Source: Gammaproteobacteria bacterium (GTDB lineage: Bacteria; Pseudomonadota; Gammaproteobacteria; Steroidobacterales; Woeseiaceae). From it: a stretch of 64,000 bases of DNA. Location of the stretch: contig JAHZJK010000024.1 in NCBI GenBank assembly GCA_022600955.1, positions 1 to 64,000 on the forward strand, read 5' to 3'. Made by a program: the position numbers and the translations under genes. The first letter of the stretch is position 1, and every line of letters begins with the position of its first letter. The notes below the pieces were generated by a model. The model saw only the letters and a list, made by a program, of their open reading frames with translations, was not told the DNA's origin and ran no database searches. Of the stretch, positions 50,054-59,299 are shown piece after piece.

Positions 50054-50986
50054 TTACGCCCGAACCAGGAACTGCACGCTGAACAGTTGTTCCTTGTCCG
50101 TCCAGACTTTCTCAACGACGAATCCCGCTTCCGCGGCCATCGCTGCAAAGCCATCCAGTGTGTACTTGTGCGAGTACTCAGTCAGGATCGCCTCGCCGTC
50201 TGCGATGTCGAAGGCTTTGTCGCCCACCTCAAAGGTCTGATTCGTCTGGCTGATCAGTTTGATCTCCACGCGGCCTTTGTCCGGATCGTAGTTGGCACTG
50301 TGGGCGAACTCGTCGACGTCGAAGTTGGCTCCGTAGTCACAGTTCAGATGTCGCAGCATGTTGAGATTGAACTCGGCCGTGACACCTGCTGAGTCGTTGT
50401 ACGCGCTCTCTATTACCTCCGGGTCTTTTTGCAGATCGACGCCGATCAACAATGCACCGCCCTTGCCGGCTTCGTGGTGCATGACTCGCAGTAGCTCCAT
50501 GGCCACGGCGTGTTCGAAGTTGCCGATCGTGGAGCCCGGGAAATACACGACATTGCGCACGGGCATAACCATTGGCCTGGGTAGCTGGAACAGCTTCGTG
50601 AAGTCTGCGACGACCGGCAATACATCGATGTGCGGAAATTCGGCGCGGATCTCGTCGGCGGATGTGTGCAGGTGCTCGGCAGAGATGTCGACGGGGACAT
50701 ACGCCGCAAGCTCCGACAGGTGTTCCAGCAAGACGCGGGTCTTGAGGCTTGAGCCGCTGCCGAACTCGATCAGGCTCGCCTGCTTACCCACTTTCTCCGT
50801 GATCTCGGCAATGTTGTCGCGCATGATGCCGAGCTCTGTGTTTGTCAGGTAGTACTCCGGCAGGCGCGTGATCGCGTCAAACAACTGTGAGCCACGCTCA
50901 TCATAAAAGTACTTCGGTGAAATCTGTTTTTGTTTCGCCGACAGGCCATCTACGATTTCAGAAATTTCGGTACTGCTAACTGGCAT
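50054..50986 (-). CDS. egtD: L-histidine N(alpha)-methyltransferase EgtD
   Basis: PKYFYDERGSQLFDAITRLPEYYLTNTE; LIEFGSGSSLKT; start trimmed. Confidence 0.95.
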   Translation of the reverse strand: MPVSSTEISEIVDGLSAKQKQISPKYFYDERGSQLFDAITRLPEYYLTNTELGIMRDNIAEITEKVGKQASLIEFGSGSSLKTRVLLEHLSELAAYVPVDISAEHLHTSADEIRAEFPHIDVLPVVADFTKLFQLPRPMVMPVRNVVYFPGSTIGNFEHAVAMELLRVMHHEAGKGGALLIGVDLQKDPEVIESAYNDSAGVTAEFNLNMLRHLNCDYGANFDVDEFAHSANYDPDKGRVEIKLISQTNQTFEVGDKAFDIADGEAILTEYSHKYTLDGFAAMAAEAGFVVEKVWTDKEQLFSVQFLVRA

Positions 50987-52235
50987 GATCGTCCTTTGCG
51001 AGTCGCACGCCCAGGAACTGCCAGCGGGCGTCCGGGTAAAAGAAGCTGCGGTAAGTCGGTCGAATATGGTCACTCGCTGTTACGCAGGAACCGCCGCGAA
51101 CCGTCATTTGATTGCACATGAATTTGCCGTTGTACTCACCCAGCGAACCGGCCAGGGGTTTGAAGCCGGGGTAGGGTGCGTAGGGCGACGACGTCCATTC
51201 CCAGACATCGCCAAAATACTGCTGGCCGGTGGATGCCATCGGGTGCCAGTGCCGTGATTCCAGAAGATTGCCGTGGCTATTGTGGTTGCGGGCCGCCAGC
51301 TCCCATTCAAACTCGGTTGGCAGGCGCGCGCCGGCCCATCGCGCAAATGCGTCGGCCTCATAGTAACTGACGTGACAGACAGGCGCGTTGTCATCGATGT
51401 CGCGTTCGCCGCCCAGCGTGAATTCAGAGTCGCGTGACTTGCTCCAGTATAGCGGGCGATTCCATTGTCGTGCGTTGACGACGGCCCAGCCATCGGACAG
51501 CCACAGCGCCGCACTCTCGTAACCGCCGTCTTCGATGAAAGCACGGTACTCGGCGTTCGTGACGAGGCGGTTACCGATCTGATGTTCGTGTATCAGTGCG
51601 TCATGGCGCGGCGTCTCATTGTCGAAAGCGAAACCTTCACCGTCGGCACCTATCCGATGAATACCCGCGCAGCCGTCCGTAAACGAATACGGCGCCACAG
51701 CCTGGCTCGGAACAATCTCGAGTGTCGTGGATACGGGCGGTTTGATCGGGTTGCAGGAAAACACGTGTTTGATATCGGTCAGCAACAATTCCTGGTGTTG
51801 CTGCTCGTGTTGCAGTCCGAGCGTAACGACGTGCATCACCTGTTCATCGGCTGCGACTTCCGTCTGCAGCAACTGTTGCATGGCCGTGTCGACGTAGGAG
51901 CGATAGTCGAGAACCTGTGTGAGCGTCGGGCGTGACAACAGACCGCGCTGCGGTCGGGCGTGCATTTGGCCGGCCGTGTAGTAATAGGAGTTGAACAGGA
52001 AGTGGTACTGATCGTCGAAGCGCGTGTAGTCAGGCAGGTGTGATTCGAGCACGAAGCGCTCGAAAAACCAGGTGACGTGCGCCAGGTGCCACTTGCTGGG
52101 GCTCACATCCGGCATCGATTGAACGACGGTGTCCTCGGGCCGCAGCTCACTGATCAGCCTGAGCGAGCATTCCCGAACGCTGCGGTAGCGATCAGACAGT
52201 GCGGTAGCGCTGACTTGTGCCAAAGGTATGGCCAT
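50976..52235 (-). CDS. egtB: Ergothioneine biosynthesis sulfoxide synthase EgtB (start 52235 or 52268)
   Basis: SKWHLAHVTWFFE, HEQQHQELLLTDIKH, C-terminal FGE-sulfatase-like GGSCVT...FFYPDARWQFLGVRLAKD. Confidence 0.95.
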   Translation of the reverse strand: MAIPLAQVSATALSDRYRSVRECSLRLISELRPEDTVVQSMPDVSPSKWHLAHVTWFFERFVLESHLPDYTRFDDQYHFLFNSYYYTAGQMHARPQRGLLSRPTLTQVLDYRSYVDTAMQQLLQTEVAADEQVMHVVTLGLQHEQQHQELLLTDIKHVFSCNPIKPPVSTTLEIVPSQAVAPYSFTDGCAGIHRIGADGEGFAFDNETPRHDALIHEHQIGNRLVTNAEYRAFIEDGGYESAALWLSDGWAVVNARQWNRPLYWSKSRDSEFTLGGERDIDDNAPVCHVSYYEADAFARWAGARLPTEFEWELAARNHNSHGNLLESRHWHPMASTGQQYFGDVWEWTSSPYAPYPGFKPLAGSLGEYNGKFMCNQMTVRGGSCVTASDHIRPTYRSFFYPDARWQFLGVRLAKDDHAS

Positions 52236-52336
52236 CCGGATCCTCAAGGGCTTGCTTGGAAGCGACACGTAGCACCGTACCGCAATCAGTAAGACCGCTC
52301 CAGCCCGCAGATTGTTTCACTTCGTGCAGTTTTGTG

Positions 52337-52798
52337 TCAGTGGAGTGGCAGCTCGGTCTTCTTCTGCACGGTGCGAATGGCAACGCTGGAATTGACACGC
52401 GCCACGCCTGGCAAGCGTGTCAATGAGTCTCTGTGCAGGCGCTCAAAATCTGCCATGTCGGACACAACCACCCGGAGCAGGTAATCGAACTCGCCTGTCA
52501 TGAGGTAGCACTCCATCACCTCGGGAATGTCACGTACGGCATCCTCGAAGGCGGCCAGCTCGCTCTCTTCCTCACGGTGCAGGCCGATGTGCACAAACAC
52601 GTTGCCCGACAATCCGACCTTGGGCTGGCTGATCAGCGCCGCATAGCGGTCGATCATGCCAGATTCCTCGAGGGCCCGGACCCGTCGCAAGCATGCCGAC
52701 TCGGACAGGCTGACTGCCGCAGCCAGCTGCACATTGCTGATGCGGCCGTCCTTCTGCAGGGCTTCGAGGATCAATTTGTCGTATCTGTCTATCGCCAT
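52337..52798 (-). CDS. Lrp/AsnC family transcriptional regulator
   Basis: MAIDRYDKLILEALQKDGRISNVQLAAAVSLSESACLRRVRALEESGMI. Confidence 0.94.
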   Translation of the reverse strand: MAIDRYDKLILEALQKDGRISNVQLAAAVSLSESACLRRVRALEESGMIDRYAALISQPKVGLSGNVFVHIGLHREEESELAAFEDAVRDIPEVMECYLMTGEFDYLLRVVVSDMADFERLHRDSLTRLPGVARVNSSVAIRTVQKKTELPLH

Positions 52799-52943
52799 AG
52801 CAGAAAATTGCTTCAAATTGCCATCAGACGACAGAAACTGCCACAAAGATCGCCTGATGTCACTGGATTTGCAAGCGAATGCCGCGATTGCCGCGCTATT
52901 CTGTGGAAAATCACAGGCGATTTAAGGTTCCGGGAGAGAAACC

Positions 52944-54065
52944 ATGAAGATCGGTGTACCAAAAGAAATCAAAACCCTCGAGTTTCGTGTCGGCATGACA
53001 CCGGCCGGTGTGCACGAGGTCGTGCATGACGGTCACGATGTTGTCGTCGAAACAAACGCCGGCTCGGGCATCGGCGTGACTGATGCCGACTACGAGCAGG
53101 CGGGCGCCACAGTCGTTGCGAGCGCGCAGGAAGTCTTCGACGCGGCTGACATGATCGTCAAGGTCAAAGAACCGCAACTCAATGAGTGCGAGATGCTGCG
53201 TGACGACCAGGTGTTGTTCACCTACCTGCACCTGGCGGCTGACCCTGCACAGACCGAAGCGCTGGTAAAGTCGGGCACGACAGCGATCGCTTATGAAACG
53301 GTTACCGCGAATGATGGCTCGCTGCCGCTGCTGACACCGATGTCAGAAGTTGCCGGGCGCTTGTCGATCCAATGCGGAGCATTTGCGTTGCACAAGGCAA
53401 ATGGCGGCTGCGGCAAATTGCTCGGTGGTGTGCCGGGTGTACAGCCGGCGAACGTTCTTGTTATCGGCGGTGGCGTCTCTGGCGCCAATGCGGCCGATAT
53501 GGCGGTTGGCCTTGGTGCGAACGTGACGATTCTCGATCGTTCCTTGCCGCGCTTGCGTGAGCTTGACGATGTCTGGGGCGGGCGCGTGCATACGGTGTAT
53601 TCAACCGGACACGCAATCAGTGAACTGGCACCGCAGTCAGACCTGATCATTGGTGCGGTATTGATCGCGGGTGCAGCGGCGCCGAAGCTGGTAACGGCAG
53701 AGCACATCAAGACTATGCGGGCGGGATCCGTTGTGGTTGATATCTCTATCGACCAGGGCGGTTGTTTCGAAACCAGTCACGCAACGACACACGCTGATCC
53801 GACGTACGTGGTCGACGACGTTGTGCACTACTGTGTTGCCAACATGCCCGGTGCCGTGCCACGCACGAGTACTTACGCACTCACCAATGCGACATTGCCG
53901 TTTGTGAAGTCGCTTGCCAATCTCGGTTGGAAAGAGGCGTTAACGCGCGATCCGCATCTTGCCAACGGACTCAATGTACACGCAGGCCACGTCAACCATG
54001 AGGCTGTTGCACAGGACCTCGGCTACAAATACTTGTCAGCTGCGGATGCTTTGAAAGCTGCCTGA
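52944..54065 (+). CDS. ald: Alanine dehydrogenase
   Basis: MKIGVPKEIKTLEFRVGMTPAGV; VFTYLHLA-type FTYLHLAAD; VIGGGVSGANAADMAVGLGANVTILD. Confidence 0.96.
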   Translation: MKIGVPKEIKTLEFRVGMTPAGVHEVVHDGHDVVVETNAGSGIGVTDADYEQAGATVVASAQEVFDAADMIVKVKEPQLNECEMLRDDQVLFTYLHLAADPAQTEALVKSGTTAIAYETVTANDGSLPLLTPMSEVAGRLSIQCGAFALHKANGGCGKLLGGVPGVQPANVLVIGGGVSGANAADMAVGLGANVTILDRSLPRLRELDDVWGGRVHTVYSTGHAISELAPQSDLIIGAVLIAGAAAPKLVTAEHIKTMRAGSVVVDISIDQGGCFETSHATTHADPTYVVDDVVHYCVANMPGAVPRTSTYALTNATLPFVKSLANLGWKEALTRDPHLANGLNVHAGHVNHEAVAQDLGYKYLSAADALKAA

Positions 54066-54098
54066 CCCTTTATCCCCCTTCAGGAATCAGGCAATTTG

Positions 54099-54125
54099 AG
54101 GCCGGGCTTTTGCCCGGCCTTTTTT
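54099..54125 (+). terminator. Rho-independent terminator after ald
   Basis: AGGCCGGGC-TTTT-GCCCGGCCT stem followed by TTTTT. Confidence 0.9.
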
Positions 54126-55548
54126 ATAGCGTCTTCAATACCATCATCTTGTCAATCTGCATATCGCTGATCGTGTGCGGAATCCCGCCGACGCCCAGTC
54201 CGGACTGGCGCAACCCTGCAAACGGCATGACATCGTCGCGGAATGCCGAGTGATCGTTAATCATCACTGCGGACGCATCGAGCAGACGATACAGCTCAGT
54301 CGCGGTATTGATATCGTCGCAGTAAACGGCCGCCTGGAACGCGACCGGCAGGCTGTTTGCCTGTTCGATGGCGTCGGCAACATGGTCGTAGCCGTAAACG
54401 CATACGACGGGCCCGAATATCTCCAGAGAGCTGACCTTGGCATCTGCCGGCGGGTTTAGCAGTACGGTCGGTGCGTAGCAGCTGGCGGAGATTTTTCTTC
54501 CGCCGCAAAGCAGCGTTGCACCCGCGGCGACCGCGTCGTCGACCCACCCGGAAACACGCGTAAGCTCGGCGTGGCGAATAAGCGGCCCGACCTGGGTTGC
54601 TTCGTCCTCAGGAGCGCCGACGACAAGTTCTTCAGCCTCCGCCGCGAGGCCTTTCGCAAAATCTTCCGCGATTTCGTTCGGTGCGAACACCCGTTGCACG
54701 GATACACAAACTTGGCCTGCATGATAAAAGCCGCCCTTGGCCACTGACGCGAGTGCCATGCCGGGATCGAACGGTTCGGCGAGAATAGCCGGAGCGGCGC
54801 CGCCGTGTTCCAGTGCGCAGCGCGTACCAGGCGCAAGTTTCGAGCGCAGCATCCAGCCAACTTTGGCGCTGCCAATAAAACTGAAAAACCCGACGCGCGA
54901 ATCCGTTACAAGTTTTTCCGCAGTTTCAAGATCATTGGCGACCAGCACCTGTGCCCAGCTATCCGGCAGGCCTGCCTCGCGCAGAATCTCGACGAAGCGG
55001 ATGCATGATAATGGCGTGTCGTCGGCGGGTTTGACGATGACAGGGCAACCGGCCGCGACGGCCGGCCCGACCTGGTGCACGATGAGGTTGAGCGGATGGT
55101 TGAAAGCGCTGACGGCGACGACCACGCCAATCGGCTCTTTCTGCGTGAACGCCTTTCGGCCCGTCGTTGCCGGTGTGGTACCGAGTGGTACGACGTAGCC
55201 GGCCTCGGCGCGCAGTGATTCGATGCACAAGCGCACGCCGTCAATAGCCCGAATCACCTCCACCCTTGAGTCGACACAGGGCTTTCCGCCTTCGCTCGCG
55301 GCCAGCAGGGTGAGCTCATCGACCTCTGATTCCATGATTGCAGCGGCACGAGAGAGGATTTCGATTCGCGCCGGAACGCTCAACCATCCGTCGCGATTGC
55401 GAAACAATGCTCGAGCCGCCGTCAGCGCATCTTCGACGTGATCAACATTCGCGGTCGCCACGTGGCCGAGTTCGCGGCCGTCGTACGGCGACGTAACAGT
55501 CAGCATGCCGGCTGCCGGTCGATCGCTGGCAAGCATCAGATCGCGCAT
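54124..55548 (-). CDS. Aldehyde dehydrogenase family protein
   Basis: FSFIGSAKVGWMLRSK, LEHGGAAP, HAGQVCVSVQRV, EIFGPVVCVYGY. Confidence 0.93.
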   Translation of the reverse strand: MRDLMLASDRPAAGMLTVTSPYDGRELGHVATANVDHVEDALTAARALFRNRDGWLSVPARIEILSRAAAIMESEVDELTLLAASEGGKPCVDSRVEVIRAIDGVRLCIESLRAEAGYVVPLGTTPATTGRKAFTQKEPIGVVVAVSAFNHPLNLIVHQVGPAVAAGCPVIVKPADDTPLSCIRFVEILREAGLPDSWAQVLVANDLETAEKLVTDSRVGFFSFIGSAKVGWMLRSKLAPGTRCALEHGGAAPAILAEPFDPGMALASVAKGGFYHAGQVCVSVQRVFAPNEIAEDFAKGLAAEAEELVVGAPEDEATQVGPLIRHAELTRVSGWVDDAVAAGATLLCGGRKISASCYAPTVLLNPPADAKVSSLEIFGPVVCVYGYDHVADAIEQANSLPVAFQAAVYCDDINTATELYRLLDASAVMINDHSAFRDDVMPFAGLRQSGLGVGGIPHTISDMQIDKMMVLKTL

Positions 55549-57188
55549 GTGATCTCACCGAGCTTTTTCGTCAGCAGTGCATTTTCGCGATAGTCGATTG
55601 GGATAACGACAAGGCTGGGGCCATCCTCCGCGAGGGCCGCATCCAGCGTGCCTTCGAGATCACGGGCATTGCTAACATAGTGACCTTGCCAGCCGAATGC
55701 TGCAGCAAGCCCGTTCCAGTCCGGGTTGCCGAACGCGAGATCCGTATGCCTGCCGTAGTGTGACTCCTGCTTCCAGGCGATCAGGCCGTACTCGTTATCC
55801 TCCCAGACCATCGCGACAATGTTGCTGTTAAGCCGCTTCGCCGTCTCCATCTCCTGCACATTCATCAGGAAGCCGGCATCGCCGCAAATGGCCAGGACGC
55901 GACGTTCCGGACTAACAATGCTGGCGGCGATCGCACCCGGCAATGCGAAACCCATCGAACAAAAACCGTTTGGTATCAGGCAGGTGTTGGGCTCGTGGCA
56001 CTGGTAGTGACGCGCAATCCACATCTTGTGTGCACCGACATCCGACAACAGCACGTCCTGCGGTCCCATTACCTGGCGAGCATCCCAGAGTGCTTTCTGC
56101 GGACGGATGGAGCCCTCGGTGTCATCGTCCTTGTGCTCTGCAAAGTCTGCCGCCATGTCCGCGCGTACTTTGCGTTGCAGCTCCAGGTCGAAGTTTGGCA
56201 GCCCGTGCTCGGCGACCCGTTCATTCAGCATCCACAAGGTGTGTGCGAGGTCGCCGATCAGCTCCGTTTCGGGGTGGTAGTGTTCGTCGATTTCGGCTGG
56301 CAAGAAGTCTGCGTGCAGTATTTTTTTGTCTTTGTGACTGTTCCACAGTTGTGGGTGGTATTCGACCATGTCGAACCCAAGCGTGATGACGAGATCGGCG
56401 TCGTCGATCGCCTGCGAGACACGGTCTTTGCTGCCCAGCCCCACGGTATACAGACAGTAGTCGGCGTCCATATCGACCGAGCCTTTCGCCATGAAAGTGC
56501 TGATCACGCCGATGCCGGTTTTTTCGCAGAGCTCCCTGAGCTGAGCGCTGGCGCGACGCCGTATGCAACCGTTGCCCGCGATGATGATCGGCCGCTGTGC
56601 GCTGGTCAGCATTTCGAATGCCTGGTTGACGATCTTGTCGTCGGGCACCGAACGACGGAAGCGGCGCGGCAACATCGGCGTTCCGGATGCTGGCATCGAG
56701 GCGATGTCTTCCGGAAGTTCGATATGGACCGCGCCGGGCTTCTCTGTGCGGGCAAGTCGCACGGCCTTGCGAATGATCTCCGGAATCGTCTCCGGATTAA
56801 GAATCGTGGTGGCCCACTTTGTCACCGGCTTGAACATGGCGACAACATCCATGATCTGGTGCGACTCCTTGTGCAGCCGGTCGGTTGAGCCTTGTCCGGT
56901 CAGCACGAGCATTGGTGCACGATCCATATTGGAATCTGCAACACCCGTAATCAGGTTGGTGGCGCCCGGGCCGAGCGTGCCGAGCGCACCCGCGGGATTG
57001 CCCGTGAGCCGGCCGTAAATCTCGGCCATGAACGCAGCGCCCTGCTCGTGGCGCGTCAGGATGAATCGGATCTTCTTCGATTTCTCCAGCGCCATCATGA
57101 AGTCAGCATTCTCTTCGCCGGGTACGCCAAAAATATACTCGATCCCTTCCTCTTCCAGGCACTTCACCATCAGATCAGACGCGTTCAT
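55536..57188 (-). CDS. Acetolactate-synthase-like ThDP-dependent enzyme
   Basis: RHEQGAAFMAEIYGRLTGNPAGALGTLGPGATNL; CGDAGFLMN ThDP motif; no adjacent small subunit. Confidence 0.92.
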   Translation of the reverse strand: MNASDLMVKCLEEEGIEYIFGVPGEENADFMMALEKSKKIRFILTRHEQGAAFMAEIYGRLTGNPAGALGTLGPGATNLITGVADSNMDRAPMLVLTGQGSTDRLHKESHQIMDVVAMFKPVTKWATTILNPETIPEIIRKAVRLARTEKPGAVHIELPEDIASMPASGTPMLPRRFRRSVPDDKIVNQAFEMLTSAQRPIIIAGNGCIRRRASAQLRELCEKTGIGVISTFMAKGSVDMDADYCLYTVGLGSKDRVSQAIDDADLVITLGFDMVEYHPQLWNSHKDKKILHADFLPAEIDEHYHPETELIGDLAHTLWMLNERVAEHGLPNFDLELQRKVRADMAADFAEHKDDDTEGSIRPQKALWDARQVMGPQDVLLSDVGAHKMWIARHYQCHEPNTCLIPNGFCSMGFALPGAIAASIVSPERRVLAICGDAGFLMNVQEMETAKRLNSNIVAMVWEDNEYGLIAWKQESHYGRHTDLAFGNPDWNGLAAAFGWQGHYVSNARDLEGTLDAALAEDGPSLVVIPIDYRENALLTKKLGEITCAI

Positions 57189-57393
57189 ATGATTTCCTGT
57201 GTGATTTATCGCTTCGTGGTTTTATTTGCTTATGGCTCTTAGGACCGGTGCGCAACCAACAATATTTCGCGCCGTTGTCGAATGCTGACTGCTCGAGACT
57301 CAATCACGTCGTCACGAGCGTTCGTAATAATCTGTAACTCGCATGGGTCATCTTGTGTAGCTCAGGTAGCGAGTCAGGGACACCGGTTTGTCG

Positions 57394-57432
57394 GGCAGTC
57401 TCCGTATGCACCCACTAACTAAGGAGACTGCC
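57394..57432 (+). promoter_or_regulatory. Inverted repeat sequestering the Shine-Dalgarno of the YHS gene
   Basis: GGCAGTCTCC (57394-57403) and GGAGACTGCC (57423-57432) are perfect complements; right arm holds the SD and abuts the ATG at 57433. Confidence 0.75.
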
Positions 57433-57885
57433 ATGAAATACTGGAAACGAGTAATGCTTCTGCCGATCACGATGTCGATCCTGTTAGCCGCAACTACAGC
57501 ACAGGCCGAACAGACGCGACCCGCCGCCATTGGTGGTTATAGCCCGGTGTCGTATTTCACTAAGAATACCGCAGAACTCGGCAGTGCCGAGTTTGCCGTC
57601 GAGCACGATGGCAGCGTCTATCACCTGACCTCGCAGGAGCAGGTTAGAATTTTTGCTGAACATCCCGACAAGTATCGCCCGCGACATCGTGCCTGCACCT
57701 ATAGCCTCGCGTACGGCATGGTTTTGCCGCTGGACCCGACCAACTTCAAAATAATCGGCAATACGCTGCTCTTGTTTCACCGCTCCGAAGAAAAGGATGC
57801 GTTGCTGGAGTGGAATAGTTCGGAACTGAGCGAGGAAGAGTTGCTGGAGCGGGCGGACGCGAACCTGTTCCTGGTGACTTTTTAG
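57433..57885 (+). CDS. Secreted YHS-domain-like protein
   Basis: Signal peptide; IGGYSPVSYF...HDGSVYHLTSQEQVRIFAEHPDKYRPRHRACTYSLAYG. Confidence 0.82.
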   Translation: MKYWKRVMLLPITMSILLAATTAQAEQTRPAAIGGYSPVSYFTKNTAELGSAEFAVEHDGSVYHLTSQEQVRIFAEHPDKYRPRHRACTYSLAYGMVLPLDPTNFKIIGNTLLLFHRSEEKDALLEWNSSELSEEELLERADANLFLVTF

Positions 57886-57900
57886 GGCCGAACGCTCTAC

Positions 57901-59184
57901 TCAAAACCGGATCTCCGCGCAGTCTATCGCGAGTAGCAATTCAGTTAGCGCGTTGTAGCTAAGCGGGTTGCGGGCGGTTATGTCATCGATCTTTTGCATG
58001 CGTGCGTAAATAGTATTGGGGTGTAGAGTCAGTGCCTTAGCGGTTCTCTGCGCATTCATGTCGGCGTCGGCATAAGCACGCAGAGTTTCTGACAGTGCGC
58101 CGCGAGCCCTTGCATCGGCCGCGTTGAACGCGCCAATCCATTCGGGCAAGGTTGAACGCACCTGGTCGGCCGCGGCGCGTACCAGAACGTCGCGAAACGG
58201 AATGCCTGAGTAGGATACAACACGATTGCCGACGCTGGCACAGTCCAGCGCGAAACGTGCCTCGCTCAACGCGCGGGGGATGTGCGCCGTTGATGGCTTG
58301 TCGGTACTGACGCCGATCAACGCTGCGGTTCCGACTGTGCGCAATGCCGGGTAAACGCGGTCCGCCAACAAGGACTGCGGTGCGGTCCAGCCAGACAGGC
58401 GACGCGTTCCCGAGAGGATAAGCATTACCTGGGCGTCGCTGATTCCGATCAGCGCGCGGTAGGGCAGGTTGCGTATGGCGTGACTGAGTGCATCCACCAT
58501 GCGTTGCGCGCGAGCGGTGTTTTCCATCTCTTTCGGGTCGACGGAGCGTGCAACGGCAACGCAGTACGACTGGCGATGTTCGAGATAGCCTGCGCGACGC
58601 AGTAGTTGTGCCGCCCGGCTGTCGGACTCGTCGTAGCCGCGCAGCAATATGTTGAGCAACTCGGAGCGTCGGTCACCTTCTGCCTCGGCGAGGACGCGTG
58701 TCTGCAACACGTACTCCGAGGTGATGATGTTGGTGATCTCGCCCGCATACTGATTAACGAAGTCACCGGCGGCGGCAACCACGCGGCGCAATTGCGCGGA
58801 ATCGTCGGCGGCCTGTGTGGCGGCGTCTCGAATAGCGCTCGCGAAGCCTCGATGGAGCCCCCGATAGGCAGCCAGTTCGGCGTCCAGCGGAAACTTCTGG
58901 TTAGCGCGCTGGCGGGCGTGATGACGGACAAAGCTGAACTCGCCGGGCTGCTGTCCGCTGAGCAGTCGGCAGACTTCGCTGGCGTGGTCGTGGAGATGCG
59001 CCTTGAGCTCTGGAATGACGTCCGGATTGCCCGATGCCGTGAAGGCCGGCACCTGTTCCAGTATTGATTCCAGAACGGACCGCGTGAGCGCGCTGGCCCG
59101 TGCCTCCAGCACGTTGCCGCAATCCGGAATCACGCGCAGCTGGCGCAGACCCTGGAGTGAAGTTGGCAGAGAGCTTGAGGCCAT
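57901..59184 (-). CDS. PucR/CdaR-like transcriptional regulator
   Basis: C-terminal LRAYADADMNAQRTAKALTLHPNTIYARMQKID (HTH of the PucR/CdaR type). Confidence 0.87.
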   Translation of the reverse strand: MASSSLPTSLQGLRQLRVIPDCGNVLEARASALTRSVLESILEQVPAFTASGNPDVIPELKAHLHDHASEVCRLLSGQQPGEFSFVRHHARQRANQKFPLDAELAAYRGLHRGFASAIRDAATQAADDSAQLRRVVAAAGDFVNQYAGEITNIITSEYVLQTRVLAEAEGDRRSELLNILLRGYDESDSRAAQLLRRAGYLEHRQSYCVAVARSVDPKEMENTARAQRMVDALSHAIRNLPYRALIGISDAQVMLILSGTRRLSGWTAPQSLLADRVYPALRTVGTAALIGVSTDKPSTAHIPRALSEARFALDCASVGNRVVSYSGIPFRDVLVRAAADQVRSTLPEWIGAFNAADARARGALSETLRAYADADMNAQRTAKALTLHPNTIYARMQKIDDITARNPLSYNALTELLLAIDCAEIRF

Positions 59185-59299
59185 AGATTGTGCATTCTAC
59201 ACAATAGATTCATGCAAAACCGTCATAAATACCCGATGACTGAGAGATCAGATGTGAATAATCTCTACAAACACTCACCAATCCAATATGGAGAAAGAC

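Noticed and set aside
55995-56888. 297-aa plus-strand ORF
   Set aside because: Antisense to the acetolactate-synthase-like gene; shadow ORF
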